Shown here: positions 26,101 to 41,100 of the stretch, in pieces
Layout of the letters: every line of letters begins with the position of its first letter
How positions within the stretch are numbered: the first letter of the stretch is position 1
Assembly: GCA_039090855.1 (NCBI GenBank)
Contig: CM077034.1
Location: 227,876,701 to 227,940,700, forward strand
Source: Macrothele yani
Taxonomy: Eukaryota > Arthropoda > Arachnida > Araneae > Macrothelidae
Direction: 5' to 3'
Length of the DNA stretch: 64,000 nucleotides
Translations under genes and position numbers: made by a program
The notes under the pieces: generated by a model
The model's database searches: none
What the model was told of the DNA's origin: nothing
Seen by the model: only the letters and a program-made list of their open reading frames with translations

Positions 26101-29100
26101 GATACTAATGGCTCTACAAAGACTTCTAATAAGGAGAAAAGCTCTGATCCTGACCACTCTGATAAGAAGTCACGTGATACTAATGGCTCTACAAAGACTT
26201 CTAATAAGGAGAAAAGCTCTGATCCTGACCACTCTGATAAGAAGTCACGTGATACTAATGGCTCTACAAAGACTTCTAATAAGGAGAAAAGCTCTGGATC
26301 ATGACCACTCTGATAAGAAGTCACGTGATACTAATGGCTCTACAAAGACTTCTAATAAGGAGAAAAGCTCTGGCAATGACCACTCTGATAAGAAGTCACG
26401 TGATACTAATGGCTCTACAAAGACTTCTAATAAGGAGAAAAGCTCTGGCAATGACCACTCTGATAAGAAGTCACGTGATACTAATGGCTCTACAAAGACT
26501 TCTAATAAGGAGAAAAGCTCTGGTCATGACCACTCTGATAAGAAGTCACGTGATACTAATGGCTCTACAAAGACTTCTAATAAGGAGAAAAGCTCTGGTC
26601 ATGACCACTCTGATAAGAAGTCACGTGATACTAATGGCTCTACAAAGACTTCTAATAAGGAGAAAAGCTCTGATCCTGACCACTCTGATAAGAAGTCACG
26701 TGATACTAATGGCTCTACAAAGACTTCTAATAAGGAGAAAAGCTCTGATCCTGACCACTCTGATAAGAAGTCACGTGATACTAATGGCTCTACAAAGACT
26801 TCTAATAAGGAGAAAAGCTCTGATCCTGACCACTCTGATAAGAAGTCACGTGATACTAATGGCTCTACAAAGACTTCTAATAAGGAGAAAAGCTCTGATC
26901 CTGACCACTCTGATAAGAAGTCACGTGATACTAATGGCTCTACAAAGACTTCTAATGTGGAGAAAAGCTCTGATCCTGACCACTCTGATAAGAAGTCACG
27001 TGATACTAATGGCTCTACAAAGACTTCTAATAAGTGGAGAAAAGCTCTGATCATGACCACTCTGATAAGAAGTCACGTGATACTAATGGCTCTACAAAGA
27101 CTTCTAATAAGGAGAAAAGCTCTGATCCTGACCACTCTGATAAGAAGTCACGTGATACTAATGGCTCTACAAAGACTTCTAATAAGGAGAAAAGCTCTGA
27201 TCCTGACCACTCTGATAAGAAGTCACGTGATACTAATGGCTCTACAAAGACTTCTAATAAGGAGAAAAGCTCTGATCCTGACCACTCTGATAAGAAGTCA
27301 CGTGATACTAATGGCTCTACAAAGACTTCTAATAAGGAGAAAAGCTCTGATCCTGACCACTCTGATAAGAAGTCACGTGATACTAATGGCTCTACAAAGA
27401 CTTCTAATAAGGAGAAAAGCTCTGATCCTGACCACTCTGATAAGAAGTCACGTGATACTAATGGCTCTACAAAGACTTCTAATAAGGAGAAAAGCTCTGA
27501 TCCTGACCACTCTGATAAGAAGTCACGTGATACTAATGGCTCTACAAAGACTTCTAATAAGGAGAAAAGCTCTGATCATGACCACTCTGATAAGAAGTCA
27601 CGTGATACTAATGGCTCTACAAAGACTTCTAATAAGGAGAAAAGCTCTGATCCATGACCACTCTGATAAGAAGTCACGTGATACTAATGGCTCTACAAAG
27701 ACTTCTAATAAAGGAGAAAAGCTCTGATCCTGACCACTCTGATAAGAAGTCACGTGATACTAATGGCTCTACAAAGACTTCTAATAAGGAGAAAAGCTCT
27801 GATCCTGACCACTCTGATAAGAAGTCACGTGATACTAATGGCTCTACAAAGACTTCTAATAAGGAGAAAAGCTCTGATCCTGACCACTCTGATAAGAAGT
27901 CACGTGATACTAATGGCTCTACAAAGACTTCTAATAAGGAGAAAAGCTCTGATCCTGACCACTCTGATAAGAAGTCACGTGATACTAATGGCTCTACAAA
28001 GACTTCTAATAAGGAGAAAAGCTCTGATCCTGACCACTCTGATAAGAAGTCACGTGATACTAATGGCTCTACAAAGACTTCTAATAAGGAGAAAAGCTCT
28101 GATCCTGACCACTCTGATAAGAAGTCACGTGATACTAATGGCTCTACAAAGACTTCTAATAAGGAGAAAAGCTCTGATCATGACCACTCTGATAAGAAGT
28201 CACGTGATACTAATGGCTCTACAAAGACTTCTAATAAGGAGAAAAGCTCTGATCATGACCACTCTGATAAGAAGTCACGTGATACTAATGGCTCTACAAA
28301 GACTTCTAATAAGGAGAAAAGCTCTGATCCTGACCACTCTGATAAGAAGTCACGTGATACTAATGGCTCTACAAAGACTTCTAATAAGGAGAAAAGCTCT
28401 GATCCTGACCACTCTGATAAGAAGTCACGTGATACTAATGGCTCTACAAAGACTTCTAATAAGGAGAAAAGCTCTGATCCTGACCACTCTGATAAGAAGT
28501 CACGTGATACTAATGGCTCTACAAAGACTTCTAATAAGGAGAAAAGCTCTGATCCTGACCACTCTGATAAGAAGTCACGTGATACTAATGGCTCTACAAA
28601 GACTTCTAATAAGGAGAAAAGCTCTGATCCTGACCACTCTGATAAGAAGTCACGTGATACTAATGGCTCTACAAAGACTTCTAATAAGGAGAAAAGCTCT
28701 GATCCTGACCACTCTGATAAGAAGTCACGTGATACTAATGGCTCTACAAAGACTTCTAATAAGGAGAAAAGCTCTGATCCTGACCACTCTGATAAGAAGT
28801 CACGTGATACTAATGGCTCTACAAAGACTTCTAATAAGGAGAAAAGCTCTGATCATGACCACTCTGATAAGAAGTCACGTGATACTAATGGCTCTACAAA
28901 GACTTCTAATGTGGAGAAAAGCTCTGATCATGACCACTCTGATAAGAAGTCACGTGATACTAAATGGCTCTACAAAGACTTCTAATAAGGAGAAAAGCTC
29001 TGGTCATGACCACTCTGATAAGAAGTCACGTGATACTAATGGCTCTACAAAGACTTCTAATAAAGAGAAAAGCTCTGATCATGACCACTCTGATAAGAAG

Positions 29101-32100
29101 TCACGTGATACTAATGGCTCTACAAAGACTTCTAATAAGGAGAAAAGCTCTGATCCTGACCACTCTGATAAGAAGTCACGTGATACTAATGGCTCTACAA
29201 AGACTTCTAATAAGGAGAAAAGCTCTGATCCTGACCACTCTGATAAGAAGTCACGTGATACTAATGGCTCTACAAAGACTTCTAATAAGGAGAAAAGCTC
29301 TGATCCTGACCACTCTGATAAGAAGTCACGTGATACTAATGGCTCTACAAAGACTTCTAATAAGGAGAAAAGCTCTGATCCTGACCACTCTGATAAGAAG
29401 TCACGTGATACTAATGGCTCTACAAAGACTTCTAATAAGGAGAAAAGCTCTGATCCTGACCACTCTGATAAGAAGTCACGTGATACTAATGGCTCTACAA
29501 AGACTTCTAATAAGGAGAAAAGCTCTGATCCTGACCACTCTGATAAGAAGTCACGTGATACTAATGGCTCTACAAAGACTTCTAATAAGGAGAAAAGCTC
29601 TGATCCTGACCACTCTGATAAGAAGTCACGTGATACTAATGGCTCTACAAAGACTTCTAATAAGGAGAAAAGCTCTGATCCTGACCACTCTGATAAGAAG
29701 TCACGTGATACTAATGGCTCTACAAAGACTTCTAATAAGGAGAAAAGCTCTGATCATGACCACTCTGATAAGAAGTCACGTGATACTAATGGCTCTACAA
29801 AGACTTCTAATAAGGAGAAAAGCTCTGATCCTGACCACTCTGATAAGAAGTCACGTGATACTAATGGCTCTACAAAGACTTCTAATAAGGAGAAAAGCTC
29901 TGATCCTGACCACTCTGATAAGAAGTCACGTGATACTAATGGCTCTACAAAGACTTCTAATAAGGAGAAAAGCTCTGATCCTGACCACTCTGATAAGAAG
30001 TCACGTGATACTAATGGCTCTACAAAGACTTCTAATAAGGAGAAAAGCTCTGATCCTGACCACTCTGATAAGAAGTCACGTGATACTAATGGCTCTACAA
30101 AGACTTCTAATAAGGAGAAAAGCTCTGATCCTGACCACTCTGATAAGAAGTCACGTGATACTAATGGCTCTACAAAGACTTCTAATAAGGAGAAAAGCTC
30201 TGATCCTGACCACTCTGATAAGAAGTCACGTGATACTAATGGCTCTACAAAGACTTCTAATAAGGAGAAAAGCTCTGATCCTGACCACTCTGATAAGAAG
30301 TCACGTGATACTAATGGCTCTACAAAGACTTCTAATAAGGAGAAAAGCTCTGATCCTGACCACTCTGATAAGAAGTCACGTGATACTAATGGCTCTACAA
30401 AGACTTCTAATAAGGAGAAAAGCTCTGGTCATGACCACTCTGATAAGAAGTCACGTGATACTAATGGCTCTACAAAGACTTCTAATAAGGAGAAAAGCTC
30501 TGATCCTGACCACTCTGATAAGAAGTCACGTGATACTAATGGCTCTACAAAGACTTCTAATAAGGAGAAAAGCTCTGATCCTGACCACTCTGATAAGAAG
30601 TCACGTGATACTAATGGCTCTACAAAGACTTCTAATAAGGAGAAAAGCTCTGATCCTGACCACTCTGATAAGAAGTCACGTGATACTAATGGCTCTACAA
30701 AGACTTCTAATGTGGAGAAAAGCTCTGATCATGACCACTCTGATAAGAAGTCACGTGATACTAATGGCTCTACAAAGACTTCTAATAAGGAGAAAAGCTC
30801 TGATCCTGACCACTCTGATAAGAAGTCACGTGATACTAATGGCTCTACAAAGACTTCTAATAAGGAGAAAAGCTCTGATCCTGACCACTCTGATAAGAAG
30901 TCACGTGATACTAATGGCTCTACAAAGACTTCTAATAAAGGAGAAAAGCTCTGATCATGACCACTCTGATAAGAAGTCACGTGATACTAATGGCTCTACA
31001 AAGACTTCTAATAAGGAGAAAAGCTCTGATCCTGACCACTCTGATAAGAAGTCACGTGATACTAATGGCTCTACAAAGACTTCTAATAAGGAGAAAAGCT
31101 CTGATCATGACCACTCTGATAAGAAGTCACGTGATACTAATGGCTCTACAAAGACTTCTAATAAGGAGAAAAGCTCTGATCCTGACCACTCTGATAAGAA
31201 GTCACGTGATACTAATGGCTCTACAAAGACTTCTAATAAGGAGAAAAGCTCTGATCCTGACCACTCTGATAAGAAGTCACGTGATACTAATGGCTCTACA
31301 AAGACTTCTAATAAGGAGAAAAGCTCTGATCCTGACCACTCTGATAAGAAGTCACGTGATACTAATGGCTCTACAAAGACTTCTAATAAGGAGAAAAGCT
31401 CTGATCATGACCACTCTGATAAGAAGTCACGTGATACTAATGGCTCTACAAAGACTTCTAATAAGGAGAAAAGCTCTGGTCATGACCACTCTGATAAGAA
31501 GTCACGTGATACTAATGGCTCTACAAAGACTTCTAATAAGGAGAAAAGCTCTGATCCTGACCACTCTGATAAGAAGTCACGTGATACTAATGGCTCTACA
31601 AAGACTTCTAATAAGGAGAAAAGCTCTGATCCTGACCACTCTGATAAGAAGTCACGTGATACTAATGGCTCTACAAAGACTTCTAATAAGGAGAAAAGCT
31701 CTGATCCTGACCACTCTGATAAGAAGTCACGTGATACTAATGGCTCTACAAAGACTTCTAATAAGGAGAAAAGCTCTGATCCTGACCACTCTGATAAGAA
31801 GTCACGTGATACTAATGGCTCTACAAAGACTTCTAATAAGGAGAAAAGCTCTGATCCTGACCACTCTGATAAGAAGTCACGTGATACTAATGGCTCTACA
31901 AAGACTTCTAATAAGGAGAAAAGCTCTGATCCTGACCACTCTGATAAGAAGTCACGTGATACTAAAGGCTCTACAAAGACTTCTAATAAGGAGAAAAGCT
32001 CTGATCCTGACCACTCTGATAAGAAGTCACGTGATACTAATGGCTCTACAAAGACTTCTAATAAGGAGAAAAGCTCTGATCATGACCACTCTGATAAGAA

Positions 32101-35100
32101 GTCACGTGATACTAATGGCTCTACAAAGACTTCTAATAAGGAGAAAAGCTCTGATCCTGACCACTCTGATAAGAAGTCACGTGATACTAATGGCTCTACA
32201 AAGACTTCTAATAAGGAGAAAAGCTCTGATCCTGACCACTCTGATAAGAAGTCACGTGATACTAATGGCTCTACAAAGACTTCTAATAAGGAGAAAAGCT
32301 CTGATCATGACCACTCTGATAAGAAGTCACGTGATACTAATGGCTCTACAAAGACTTCTAATAAGGAGAAAAGCTCTGATCCTGACCACTCTGATAAGAA
32401 GTCACGTGATACTAATGGCTCTACAAAGACTTCTAATAAGGAGAAAAGCTCTGATCCTGACCACTCTGATAAGAAGTCACGTGATACTAATGGCTCTACA
32501 AAGACTTCTAATAAGGAGAAAAGCTCTGATCCTGACCACTCTGATAAGAAGTCACGTGATACTAATGGCTCTACAAAGACTTCTAATAAGGAGAAAAGCT
32601 CTGATCCTGACCACTCTGATAAGAAGTCACGTGATACTAATGGCTCTACAAAGACTTCTAATAAGGAGAAAAGCTCTGATCCTGACCACTCTGATAAGAA
32701 GTCACGTGATACTAATGGCTCTACAAAGACTTCTAATAAGGAGAAAAGCTCTGATCCTGACCACTCTGATAAGAAGTCACGTGATACTAATGGCTCTACA
32801 AAGACTTCTAATAAGGAGAAAAGCTCTGATCATGACCACTCTGATAAGAAGTCACGTGATACTAATGGCTCTACAAAGACTTCTAATAAGGAGAAAAGCT
32901 CTGATCATGACCACTCTGATAAGAAGTCACGTGATACTAATGGCTCTACAAAGACTTCTAATAAGGAGAAAAGCTCTGATCCTGACCACTCTGATAAGAA
33001 GTCACGTGATACTAATGGCTCTACAAAGACTTCTAATAAGGAGAAAAGCTCTGATCCTGACCACTCTGATAAGAAGTCACGTGATACTAATGGCTCTACA
33101 AAGACTTCTAATAAGGAGAAAAGCTCTGATCATGACCACTCTGATAAGAAGTCACGTGATACTAATGGCTCTACAAAGACTTCTAATAAGGAGAAAAGCT
33201 CTGATCATGACCACTCTGATAAGAAGTCACGTGATACTAATGGCTCTACAAAGACTTCTAATAAGGAGAAAAGCTCTGATCCTGACCACTCTGATAAGAA
33301 GTCACGTGATACTAATGGCTCTACAAAGACTTCTAATAAGGAGAAAAGCTCTGATCCTGACCACTCTGATAAGAAGTCACGTGATACTAATGGCTCTACA
33401 AAGACTTCTAATAAGGAGAAAAGCTCTGATCCTGACCACTCTGATAAGAAGTCACGTGATACTAATGGCTCTACAAAGACTTCTAATAAGGAGAAAAGCT
33501 CTGATCCTGACCACTCTGATAAGAAGTCACGTGATACTAATGGCTCTACAAAGACTTCTAATAAGGAGAAAAGCTCTGATCCTGACCACTCTGATAAGAA
33601 GTCACGTGATACTAATGGCTCTACAAAGACTTCTAATAAGGAGAAAAGCTCTGATCCTGACCACTCTGATAAGAAGTCACGTGATACTAATGGCTCTACA
33701 AAGACTTCTAATAAGGAGAAAAGCTCTGATCCTGACCACTCTGATAAGAAGTCACGTGATACTAATGGCTCTACAAAGACTTCTAATAAGGAGAAAAGCT
33801 CTGATCCTGACCACTCTGATAAGAAGTCACGTGATACTAATGGCTCTACAAAGACTTCTAATAAGGAGAAAAGCTCTGATCCTGACCACTCTGATAAGAA
33901 GTCACGTGATACTAATGGCTCTACAAAGACTTCTAATGTGAGAAAAGCTCTGATCATGACCACTCTGATAAGAAGTCACGTGATACTAATGGCTCTACAA
34001 AGACTTCTAATAAGGAGAAAAGCTCTGATCATGACCACTCTGATAAGAAGTCACGTGATACTAATGGCTCTACAAAGACTTCTAATAAAGAGAAAAGCTC
34101 TGATCCATGACCACTCTGATAAGAAGTCACGTGATACTAATGGCTCTACAAAGACTTCTAATAAGGAGAAAAGCTCTGATCATGACCACTCTGATAAGAA
34201 GTCACGTGATACTAATGGCTCTACAAAGACTTCTAATAAGGAGAAAAGCTCTGATCCTGACCACTCTGATAAGAAGTCACGTGATACTAATGGCTCTACA
34301 AAGACTTCTAATAAGGAGAAAAGCTCTGATCCTGACCACTCTGATAAGAAGTCACGTGATACTAATGGCTCTACAAAGACTTCTAATAAGGAGAAAAGCT
34401 CTGATCCTGACCACTCTGATAAGAAGTCACGTGATACTAATGGCTCTACAAAGACTTCTAATAAGGAGAAAAGCTCTGATCCTGACCACTCTGATAAGAA
34501 GTCACGTGATACTAATGGCTCTACAAAGACTTCTAATAAGGAGAAAAGCTCTGATCCTGACCACTCTGATAAGAAGTCACGTGATACTAATGGCTCTACA
34601 AAGACTTCTAATAAGGAGAAAAGCTCTGATCCTGACCACTCTGATAAGAAGTCACGTGATACTAATGGCTCTACAAAGACTTCTAATAAGGAGAAAAGCT
34701 CTGATCCTGACCACTCTGATAAGAAGTCACGTGATACTAATGGCTCTACAAAGACTTCTAATAAGGAGAAAAGCTCTGATCCTGACCACTCTGATAAGAA
34801 GTCACGTGATACTAATGGCTCTACAAAGACTTCTAATAAGGAGAAAAGCTCTGATCCATGACCACTCTGATAAGAAGTCACGTGATACTAATGGCTCTAC
34901 AAAGACTTCTAATGTGGAGAAAAGCTCTGATCCTGACCACTCTGATAAGAAGTCACGTGATACTAATGGCTCTACAAAGACTTCTAATAAGGAGAAAAGC
35001 TCTGATCCTGACCACTCTGATAAGAAGTCACGTGATACTAATGGCTCTACAAAGACTTCTAATAAGGAGAAAAGCTCTGATCCTGACCACTCTGATAAGA

Positions 35101-38100
35101 AGTCACGTGATACTAATGGCTCTACAAAGACTTCTAATAAGGAGAAAAGCTCTGATCCTGACCACTCTGATAAGAAGTCACGTGATACTAATGGCTCTAC
35201 AAAGACTTCTAATAAGGAGAAAAGCTCTGATCCTGACCACTCTGATAAGAAGTCACGTGATACTAATGGCTCTACAAAGACTTCTAATAAGGAGAAAAGC
35301 TCTGATCATGACCACTCTGATAAGAAGTCACGTGATACTAATGGCTCTACAAAGACTTCTAATAAGGAGAAAAGCTCTGATCCTGACCACTCTGATAAGA
35401 AGTCACGTGATACTAATGGCTCTACAAAGACTTCTAATAAGGAGAAAAGCTCTGATCCTGACCACTCTGATAAGAAGTCACGTGATACTAATGGCTCTAC
35501 AAAGACTTCTAATAAGGAGAAAAGCTCTGATCCTGACCACTCTGATAAGAAGTCACGTGATACTAAAGGCTCTACAAAGACTTCTAATAAGGAGAAAAGC
35601 TCTGATCCTGACCACTCTGATAAGAAGTCACGTGATACTAATGGCTCTACAAAGACTTCTAATAAGGAGAAAAGCTCTGATCCTGACCACTCTGATAAGA
35701 AGTCACGTGATACTAATGGCTCTACAAAGACTTCTAATAAGGAGAAAAGCTCTGATCATGACCACTCTGATAAGAAGTCACGTGATACTAATGGCTCTAC
35801 AAAGACTTCTAATAAGGAGAAAAGCTCTGATCCTGACCACTCTGATAAGAAGTCACGTGATACTAATGGCTCTACAAAGACTTCTAATAAGGAGAAAAGC
35901 TCTGATCCTGACCACTCTGATAAGAAGTCACGTGATACTAATGGCTCTACAAAGACTTCTAATAAGGAGAAAAGCTCTGATCCATGACCACTCTGATAAG
36001 AAGTCACGTGATACTAATGGCTCTACAAAGACTTCTAATAAGGAGAAAAGCTCTGATCATGACCACTCTGATAAGAAGTCACGTGATACTAATGGCTCTA
36101 CAAAGACTTCTAATAAGGAGAAAAGCTCTGATCCTGACCACTCTGATAAGAAGTCACGTGATACTAATGGCTCTACAAAGACTTCTAATAAGGAGAAAAG
36201 CTCTGATCCTGACCACTCTGATAAGAAGTCACGTGATACTAAATGGCTCTACAAAGACTTCTAATAAGGAGAAAAGCTCTGATCCTGACCACTCTGATAA
36301 GAAGTCACGTGATACTAATGGCACTACAAAGACTTCTAATAAGGAGAAAAGCTCTGATCATGACCACTCTGATAAGAAGTCACGTGATACTAATGGCTCT
36401 ACAAAGACTTCTAATAAGGAGAAAAGCTCTGATCCTGACCACTCTGATAAGAAGTCACGTGATACTAATGGCTCTACAAAGACTTCTAATAAGGAGAAAA
36501 GCTCTGATCCTGACCACTCTGATAAGAAGTCACGTGATACTAATGGCTCTACAAAGACTTCTAATAAGGAGAAAAGCTCTGATCCTGACCACTCTGATAA
36601 GAAGTCACGTGATACTAATGGCTCTACAAAGACTTCTAATAAGGAGAAAAGCTCTGATCCTGACCACTCTGATAAGAAGTCACGTGATACTAATGGCTCT
36701 ACAAAGACTTCTAATAAGGAGAAAAGCTCTGATCCTGACCACTCTGATAAGAAGTCACGTGATACTAATGGCTCTACAAAGACTTCTAATAAGGAGAAAA
36801 GCTCTGATCCTGACCACTCTGATAAGAAGTCACGTGATACTAATGGCTCTACAAAGACTTCTAATAAGGAGAAAAGCTCTGATCCTGACCACTCTGATAA
36901 GAAGTCACGTGATACTAATGGCTCTACAAAGACTTCTAATAAGGAGAAAAGCTCTGATCCTGACCACTCTGATAAGAAGTCACGTGATACTAATGGCTCT
37001 ACAAAGACTTCTAATAAGGAGAAAAGCTCTGATCCTGACCACTCTGATAAGAAGTCACGTGATACTAATGGCTCTACAAAGACTTCTAATAAGGAGAAAA
37101 GCTCTGATCCTGACCACTCTGATAAGAAGTCACGTGATACTAATGGCTCTACAAAGACTTCTAATAAGGAGAAAAGCTCTGATCCTGACCACTCTGATAA
37201 GAAGTCACGTGATACTAATGGCTCTACAAAGACTTCTAATAAGGAGAAAAGCTCTGATCCTGACCACTCTGATAAGAAGTCACGTGATACTAATGGCTCT
37301 ACAAAGACTTCTAATAAGGAGAAAAGCTCTGATCCTGACCACTCTGATAAGAAGTCACGTGATACTAATGGCTCTACAAAGACTTCTAATAAGGAGAAAA
37401 GCTCTGATCATGACCACTCTGATAAGAAGTCACGTGATACTAATGGCTCTACAAAGACTTCTAATAAGGAGAAAAGCTCTGATCCTGACCACTCTGATAA
37501 GAAGTCACGTGATACTAATGGCTCTACAAAGACTTCTAATAAGGAGAAAAGCTCTGATCCTGACCACTCTGATAAGAAGTCACGTGATACTAAAGGCTCT
37601 ACAAAGACTTCTAATAAGGAGAAAAGCTCTGATCCTGACCACTCTGATAAGAAGTCACGTGATACTAATGGCACTACAAAGACTTCTAATGTGGAGAAAA
37701 GCTCTGATCATGACCACTCTGATAAGAAGTCACGTGATACTAATGGCTCTACAAAGACTTCTAATAAGGAGAAAAGCTCTGATCCTGACCACTCTGATAA
37801 GAAGTCACGTGATACTAATGGCTCTACAAAGACTTCTAATAAGGAGAAAAGCTCTGATCCTGACCACTCTGATAAGAAGTCACGTGATACTAATGGCTCT
37901 ACAAAGACTTCTAATAAGGAGAAAAGCTCTGATCCTGACCACTCTGATAAGAAGTCACGTGATACTAATGGCTCTACAAAGACTTCTAATAAGGAGAAAA
38001 GCTCTGATCCTGACCACTCTGATAAGAAGTCACGTGATACTAATGGCTCTACAAAGACTTCTAATAAGGAGAAAAGCTCTGATCCTGACCACTCTGATAA

Positions 38101-41100
38101 GAAGTCACGTGATACTAATGGCTCTACAAAGACTTCTAATAAGGAGAAAAGCTCTGATCCTGACCACTCTGATAAGAAGTCACGTGATACTAATGGCTCT
38201 ACAAAGACTTCTAATAAGGAGAAAAGCTCTGATCCTGACCACTCTGATAAGAAGTCACGTGATACTAATGGCTCTACAAAGACTTCTAATAAGGAGAAAA
38301 GCTCTGATCCTGACCACTCTGATAAGAAGTCACGTGATACTAATGGCTCTACAAAGACTTCTAATAAGGAGAAAAGCTCTGATCATGACCACTCTGATAA
38401 GAAGTCACGTGATACTAATGGCTCTACAAAGACTTCTAATAAGTGGAGAAAAGCTCTGATCCTGACCACTCTGATAAGAAGTCACGGTGATACTAAATGG
38501 CTCTACAAAGACTTCTAATAAGAGAAAAGCTCTGGTCATGACCACTCTGATAAGAAGTCACGTGATACTAATGGCACTACAAAGACTTCTAATAAAGAGA
38601 AAAGCTCTGATCATGACCACTCTGATAAGAAGTCACGTGATACTAATGGCTCTACAAAGACTTCTAATAAGGAGAAAAGCTCTGATCCTGACCACTCTGA
38701 TAAGAAGTCACGTGATACTAATGGCTCTACAAAGACTTCTAATAAGGAGAAAAGCTCTGATCCTGACCACTCTGATAAGAAGTCACGTGATACTAATGGC
38801 TCTACAAAGACTTCTAATAAGGAGAAAAGCTCTGATCCTGACCACTCTGATAAGAAGTCACGTGATACTAATGGCTCTACAAAGACTTCTAATAAGGAGA
38901 AAAGCTCTGATCCTGACCACTCTGATAAGAAGTCACGTGATACTAATGGCTCTACAAAGACTTCTAATAAGGAGAAAAGCTCTGATCATGACCACTCTGA
39001 TAAGAAGTCACGTGATACTAATGGCTCTACAAAGACTTCTAATAAGGAGAAAAGCTCTGATCCTGACCACTCTGATAAGAAGTCACGTGATACTAATGGC
39101 TCTACAAAGACTTCTAATAAGGAGAAAAGCTCTGATCATGACCACTCTGATAAGAAGTCACGTGATACTAATGGCTCTACAAAGACTTCTAATAAGGAGA
39201 AAAGCTCTGATCCTGACCACTCTGATAAGAAGTCACGTGATACTAATGGCTCTACAAAGACTTCTAATAAGGAGAAAAGCTCTGATCCTGACCACTCTGA
39301 TAAGAAGTCACGTGATACTAATGGCTCTACAAAGACTTCTAATGTGGAGAAAAGCTCTGATCATGACCACTCTGATAAGAAGTCACGTGATACTAATGGC
39401 TCTACAAAGACTTCTAATAAGGAGAAAAGCTCTGATCCTGACCACTCTGATAAGAAGTCACGTGATACTAATGGCTCTACAAAGACTTCTAATAAGGAGA
39501 AAAGCTCTGATCATGACCACTCTGATAAGAAGTCACGTGATACTAATGGCTCTACAAAGACTTCTAATAAGGAGAAAAGCTCTGATCCTGACCACTCTGA
39601 TAAGAAGTCACGTGATACTAATGGCTCTACAAAGACTTCTAATAAGGAGAAAAGCTCTGATCCTGACCACTCTGATAAGAAGTCACGTGATACTAATGGC
39701 TCTACAAAGACTTCTAATAAGGAGAAAAGCTCTGATCCTGACCACTCTGATAAGAAGTCACGTGATACTAATGGCTCTACAAAGACTTCTAATAAGGAGA
39801 AAAGCTCTGATCCTGACCACTCTGATAAGAAGTCACGTGATACTAATGGCTCTACAAAGACTTCTAATAAGGAGAAAAGCTCTGATCCTGACCACTCTGA
39901 TAAGAAGTCACGTGATACTAATGGCTCTACAAAGACTTCTAATAAGGAGAAAAGCTCTGATCCTGACCACTCTGATAAGAAGTCACGTGATACTAATGGC
40001 TCTACAAAGACTTCTAATAAGGAGAAAAGCTCTGATCATGACCACTCTGATAAGAAGTCACGTGATACTAATGGCTCTACAAAGACTTCTAATAAGGAGA
40101 AAAGCTCTGATCATGACCACTCTGATAAGAAGTCACGTGATACTAATGGCTCTACAAAGACTTCTAATAAGGAGAAAAGCTCTGATCCTGACCACTCTGA
40201 TAAGAAGTCACGTGATACTAATGGCTCTACAAAGACTTCTAATGAAGAGAAAAGCTCTGATCCTGACCACTCTGATAAGAAGTCACGTGATACTAATGGC
40301 TCTACAAAGACTTCTAATAAGGAGAAAAGCTCTGATCATGACCACTCTGATAAGAAGTCACGTGATACTAAAGGCTCTACAAAGACTTCTAATAAGGAGA
40401 AAAGCTCTGATCATGACCACTCTGATAAGAAGTCACGTGATACTAATGGCTCTACAAAGACTTCTAATAAGGAGAAAAGCTCTGATCATGACCACTCTGA
40501 TAAGAAGTCACGTGATACTAATGGCTCTACAAAGACTTCTAATAAGGAGAAAAGCTCTGATCCTGACCACTCTGATAAGAAGTCACGTGATACTAATGGC
40601 TCTACAAAGACTTCTAATAAGGAGAAAAGCTCTGATCCTGACCACTCTGATAAGAAGTCACGTGATACTAATGGCTCTACAAAGACTTCTAATAAGGAGA
40701 AAAGCTCTGATCCTGACCACTCTGATAAGAAGTCACGTGATACTAATGGCTCTACAAAGACTTCTAATAAGGAGAAAAGCTCTGATCCTGACCACTCTGA
40801 TAAGAAGTCACGTGATACTAATGGCTCTACAAAGACTTCTAATAAGGAGAAAAGCTCTGATCATGACCACTCTGATAAGAAGTCACGTGATACTAATGGC
40901 TCTACAAAGACTTCTAATAAGGAGAAAAGCTCTGATCCTGACCACTCTGATAAGAAGTCACGTGATACTAATGGCACTACAAAGACTTCTAATAAGGAGA
41001 AAAGCTCTGATCCTGACCACTCTGATAAGAAGTCACGTGATACTAATGGCTCTACAAAGACTTCTAATAAAGAGAAAAGCTCTGATCATGACCACTCTGA

